Shown: positions 19,501 to 21,187 of the stretch, piece by piece | Layout of the letters: every line of letters begins with the position of its first letter | Position numbering within the stretch: position 1 is the first letter of the stretch | Source of the DNA: Phaeoceros laevis | Taxonomy: Eukaryota; Anthocerotophyta; Anthocerotopsida; Notothyladales | DNA length: 21,187 bases | Assembly: GCA_049999765.1 (NCBI GenBank) | Contig: JBNGIQ010007854.1 | Coordinates: 31,135 to 52,321, forward strand | Reading direction: 5' to 3' | Notes under the pieces: generated by a model | Database searches by the model: none | Told to the model about the DNA's origin: nothing | Seen by the model: only the letters and a program-made list of their open reading frames with translations | Program-made: the position numbers and the translations under genes

Positions 19501-19993
19501 GAACCTGACAATGCGTCAGCATACGTGCTGCTTGCAAATACTTATGGATCACTTGGCTCAAAGGGTGAAGAAGCAATGGTGAGAAATCTGATGCTCCAGA
19601 GCGGGGTTAGAAAGACACCAGGGTGCAGCTTCGTCGAGCTGAACAACCAGGTTCACCAGTTTATGAGAAGTCGCATCTGAAAACTGAGGATATATATGCA
19701 CAGGTGGAAAGGCTACACAAGGAGATGCAGGCAGTAGGGTATGAGCCTGACGTGTCCTTATTGCCTGATATGGAAGAAGAGCAGAAAGAGCACCCTGTGC
19801 CATAGCTTTCGCTCTAATCAGCACACCTCCTGGAAGTGCTATCAGGATTGTCAAGAACCTTCGAGTTTGCCGCGATTGTTATGAGGCAACAAAGCTCATA
19901 TCCAGGATCACTGGGAGGGAGATTGTTGCTAGAGGCTCAAGTCGGTTTCACCATGTGAAAGATGGAGTACGCTCTTGTGGCGACTACTGGTGA
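16598..19993 (+). pseudogene. PPR-B: long PLS-class PPR-DYW gene, frameshifted in its 3' third
   Basis: ATG 16598 opens 805 codons to a TAA at 19015. There is a basic, Ser-rich N-terminus (MARYLLRCLGPTQRLRTSVV) suited to organelle import, then roughly twenty PPR motifs in P-L-S order (NALIDMYAKCSSMDDARQVF, VVSWNAMISGYGR). Homology continues past that stop in other frames. A one-base insertion near 18973 leads to KLHALITKYGFQ, one near 19273 to YFDSMTRDFG, and a one-base loss near 19662 to YEKSHLKTEDIYAQVERL. About 20-25 bases are missing near 19797, where GHSEK should stand, so the deaminase HxE is absent. The chain then runs [17 protein letters not shown], a degenerate RSC and GDYW with TGA at 19991. 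The PG box is canonical (KTPGCSFVEL). The 805-aa repeat tract could still be made as an RNA-binding protein without a deaminase; otherwise this is a recent pseudogene or contains assembly errors. Confidence 0.88.
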
Positions 19994-20733
19994 CCATTCA
20001 AACCCAGTGGTCAATCGCCTCCCAGGTTGTCGATCTGAGTGGTATGAACAGGTCATTGGTTTGTTACCAGGGTCATGTGCAGCATGAAGTTCAGGATATG
20101 CGAGGAGGCCCTCCGTACCGCTCAAAGGAACACGCTGTTCATCAGTCCTACCATTTCTAGCACATGGCAACTCCGTCTTCCGGTTGCTTGCATATCTTTG
20201 AATGCCAATGACCTCTTCATGATAGGAACGAGGGGCGGCCCATCATCCTCCACGCCGCTTCTATTCTTCGTCTGGATACCACCTTCGATAGAGGCTGCTT
20301 AGCGTAAGCATCCACCATCTCAACAGGAATGGTTAACAACACTGCTCAATAATAGTGACACGAGGTTCTTGGCGGGTGAAACCCATTCACCATACCACCT
20401 GTAAAGGATAGCGTTTTAAGTTTTAACGCGGTTCAAGGAGTCTCCGACAGGACAAGCAGAATAAACGGGTGAAGCCGGGTAAAGGAAGTAAATATGGGGT
20501 AGAAATTCTGAAGTGTTGCCCAAACACGCAAGTTAGTTAGGAAAGATGAAAGTTGGAAAAGCTAGTTGGGGACAAGTTTCTACTACAGCAACCCTTCAGG
20601 CTTCAGGATTGAATGTGAATGAATGAAAACTAAGCATAGCGTCGTCCTTCGTACAGGATTGGAGAAATTTGTGAAGATAGGTTCGAAAACCTCTAAAGAT
20701 AGGAGGGCTTAGACTCCTTAAAAGAAAGTGGTC
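19994..20733. other. Intergenic between PPR-B and the F-box gene
   Basis: No coding signal on either strand; short ORFs here have no family resemblance. The last 150 bases before 20734 would contain the F-box gene's leader, but no clear TATA box is visible. Confidence 0.5.
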
Positions 20734-21187
20734 ATGAATCAGTATCCAAACTTCGAGAGGACGACACGAGGCTTGCCCCGCGGTGCGCTGATGGCGGATC
20801 CTGAAGCAAGCATAAGCTTGGTGGAGGAACGTGAGTTGCCGGAGGCCGTGGTGGACGATATCCGCAGCCGGCTCTCCCCTGGGGACATCATCCGGTCCAA
20901 TTTGGTGTGCAAGGGATGGGCGGCGGTGTCGGAAACCCCCTATTTCTTGCAACTGTGGCGGGAGCGGCTACCTTGCACCACCACAACTTGGGGCCTGGAA
21001 GTGCAATTCAGAAGCGCGCGCAGTCAAGAGGGGAACTTCACGGTGGTGAACTTGAAAGCCTTCGATTCCTCCAAACAGAGTAGTCGCCTTGTTGCGGCCG
21101 ACCTTCAAGTACCGGATTTGTGGAGGCAACAGTGCTATGACATTACGGCGTGCTGCTCGGCGGACGGCCTCATATGCCTCATGGGCT
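20734..21187 (+). CDS. F-box protein, N-terminal part
   Basis: The frame is open from ATG 20734 (MNQYPNFERTTRGLPRGAL) through a second ATG at 20791 (MADPEASISLVEEREL) to the right edge with no stop. Residues LPEAVVDDIRSRLSPGDIIR, SNLVCKGWAAVSETPYFLQ and LW form a typical F-box, the Skp1-binding module of SCF ubiquitin ligases. Further on, ITACCSADGLICLMG matches the SxDGLICL start of the F-box-associated or kelch-type substrate-binding region common in plants. Of the two starts, 20791 gives the usual short lead into the F-box; 20734 adds 19 residues. The substrate cannot be inferred from the visible part. Confidence 0.88.
   Translation, partial: MNQYPNFERTTRGLPRGALMADPEASISLVEERELPEAVVDDIRSRLSPGDIIRSNLVCKGWAAVSETPYFLQLWRERLPCTTTTWGLEVQFRSARSQEGNFTVVNLKAFDSSKQSSRLVAADLQVPDLWRQQCYDITACCSADGLICLMG

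Noticed and set aside
1-21187. CRISPR arrays, bacterial operons or insertion sequences
   Set aside because: No regularly spaced repeats, Shine-Dalgarno-led gene clusters or transposase frames; the content is plant nuclear.

Overview
The window looks like nuclear DNA of a land plant, most likely a lycophyte of the Selaginella type. The evidence is PLS-class pentatricopeptide repeat (PPR) genes with E/DYW editing domains, a BAH plus TFIIS-M chromatin-type gene, a TPD1-like secreted ligand gene, a plant F-box gene, a class II tRNA-Ser, short GT-AG introns and a 10-base assembly gap. The species call is inference; no marker gene proves it.

Layout. Position 1-1051 holds the 3' end of a PPR-DYW gene (PPR-A) whose last residues are KGRP instead of DYW. 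Positions 1699-3098 hold a broken, inverted partial copy of the PPR gene found at 16.6-20.0 kb (PPR-B). It abuts a ~440-bp dispersed repeat (R1, 3097-3547; second copy R2, 9342-9777). Positions 3675-3968 carry a promoter and signal-peptide exon that are an inverted duplicate of those of the small gene at 8.1-8.9 kb. This block lies directly upstream of a BAH/TFIIS-M gene (to 5425) and can be spliced in frame to it. Positions 5.6-8.1 kb are non-coding, AT-rich in part, with two tandem repeats.

On the minus strand, 8092-8722 encodes a three-exon, 113-aa secreted precursor that contains the 14-residue peptide EWPCCRQYDAPPTV twice, once per downstream exon. The two copies differ at 7 synonymous positions and at no amino acid. 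This is the most promising undescribed element in the window. From 9.3 to 11.7 kb are R2, a broken DYW fragment with the same CKGR tail as PPR-A, and a strong foldback element (11517-11639). Positions 11.7-14.5 kb contain the gap and a GC-rich stretch with no gene I can name.

Positions 14521-15070 (minus) encode a 135-aa TPD1-like six-cysteine secreted protein. A complete tRNA-Ser(AGA) is at 16063-16143. PPR-B (16598-19993) is open for 805 codons and then carries at least three single-base frameshifts and a deletion that removes the deaminase HxE motif, although a canonical C-terminal GDYW is still present. An F-box gene begins at 20734 or 20791 and runs off the right edge.

The genes do not form a pathway. 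The organising theme is repeated local duplication and inversion (PPR-B copy, DYW fragment, R repeats, promoter/exon block), which produced pseudogenes and possibly one chimeric gene.
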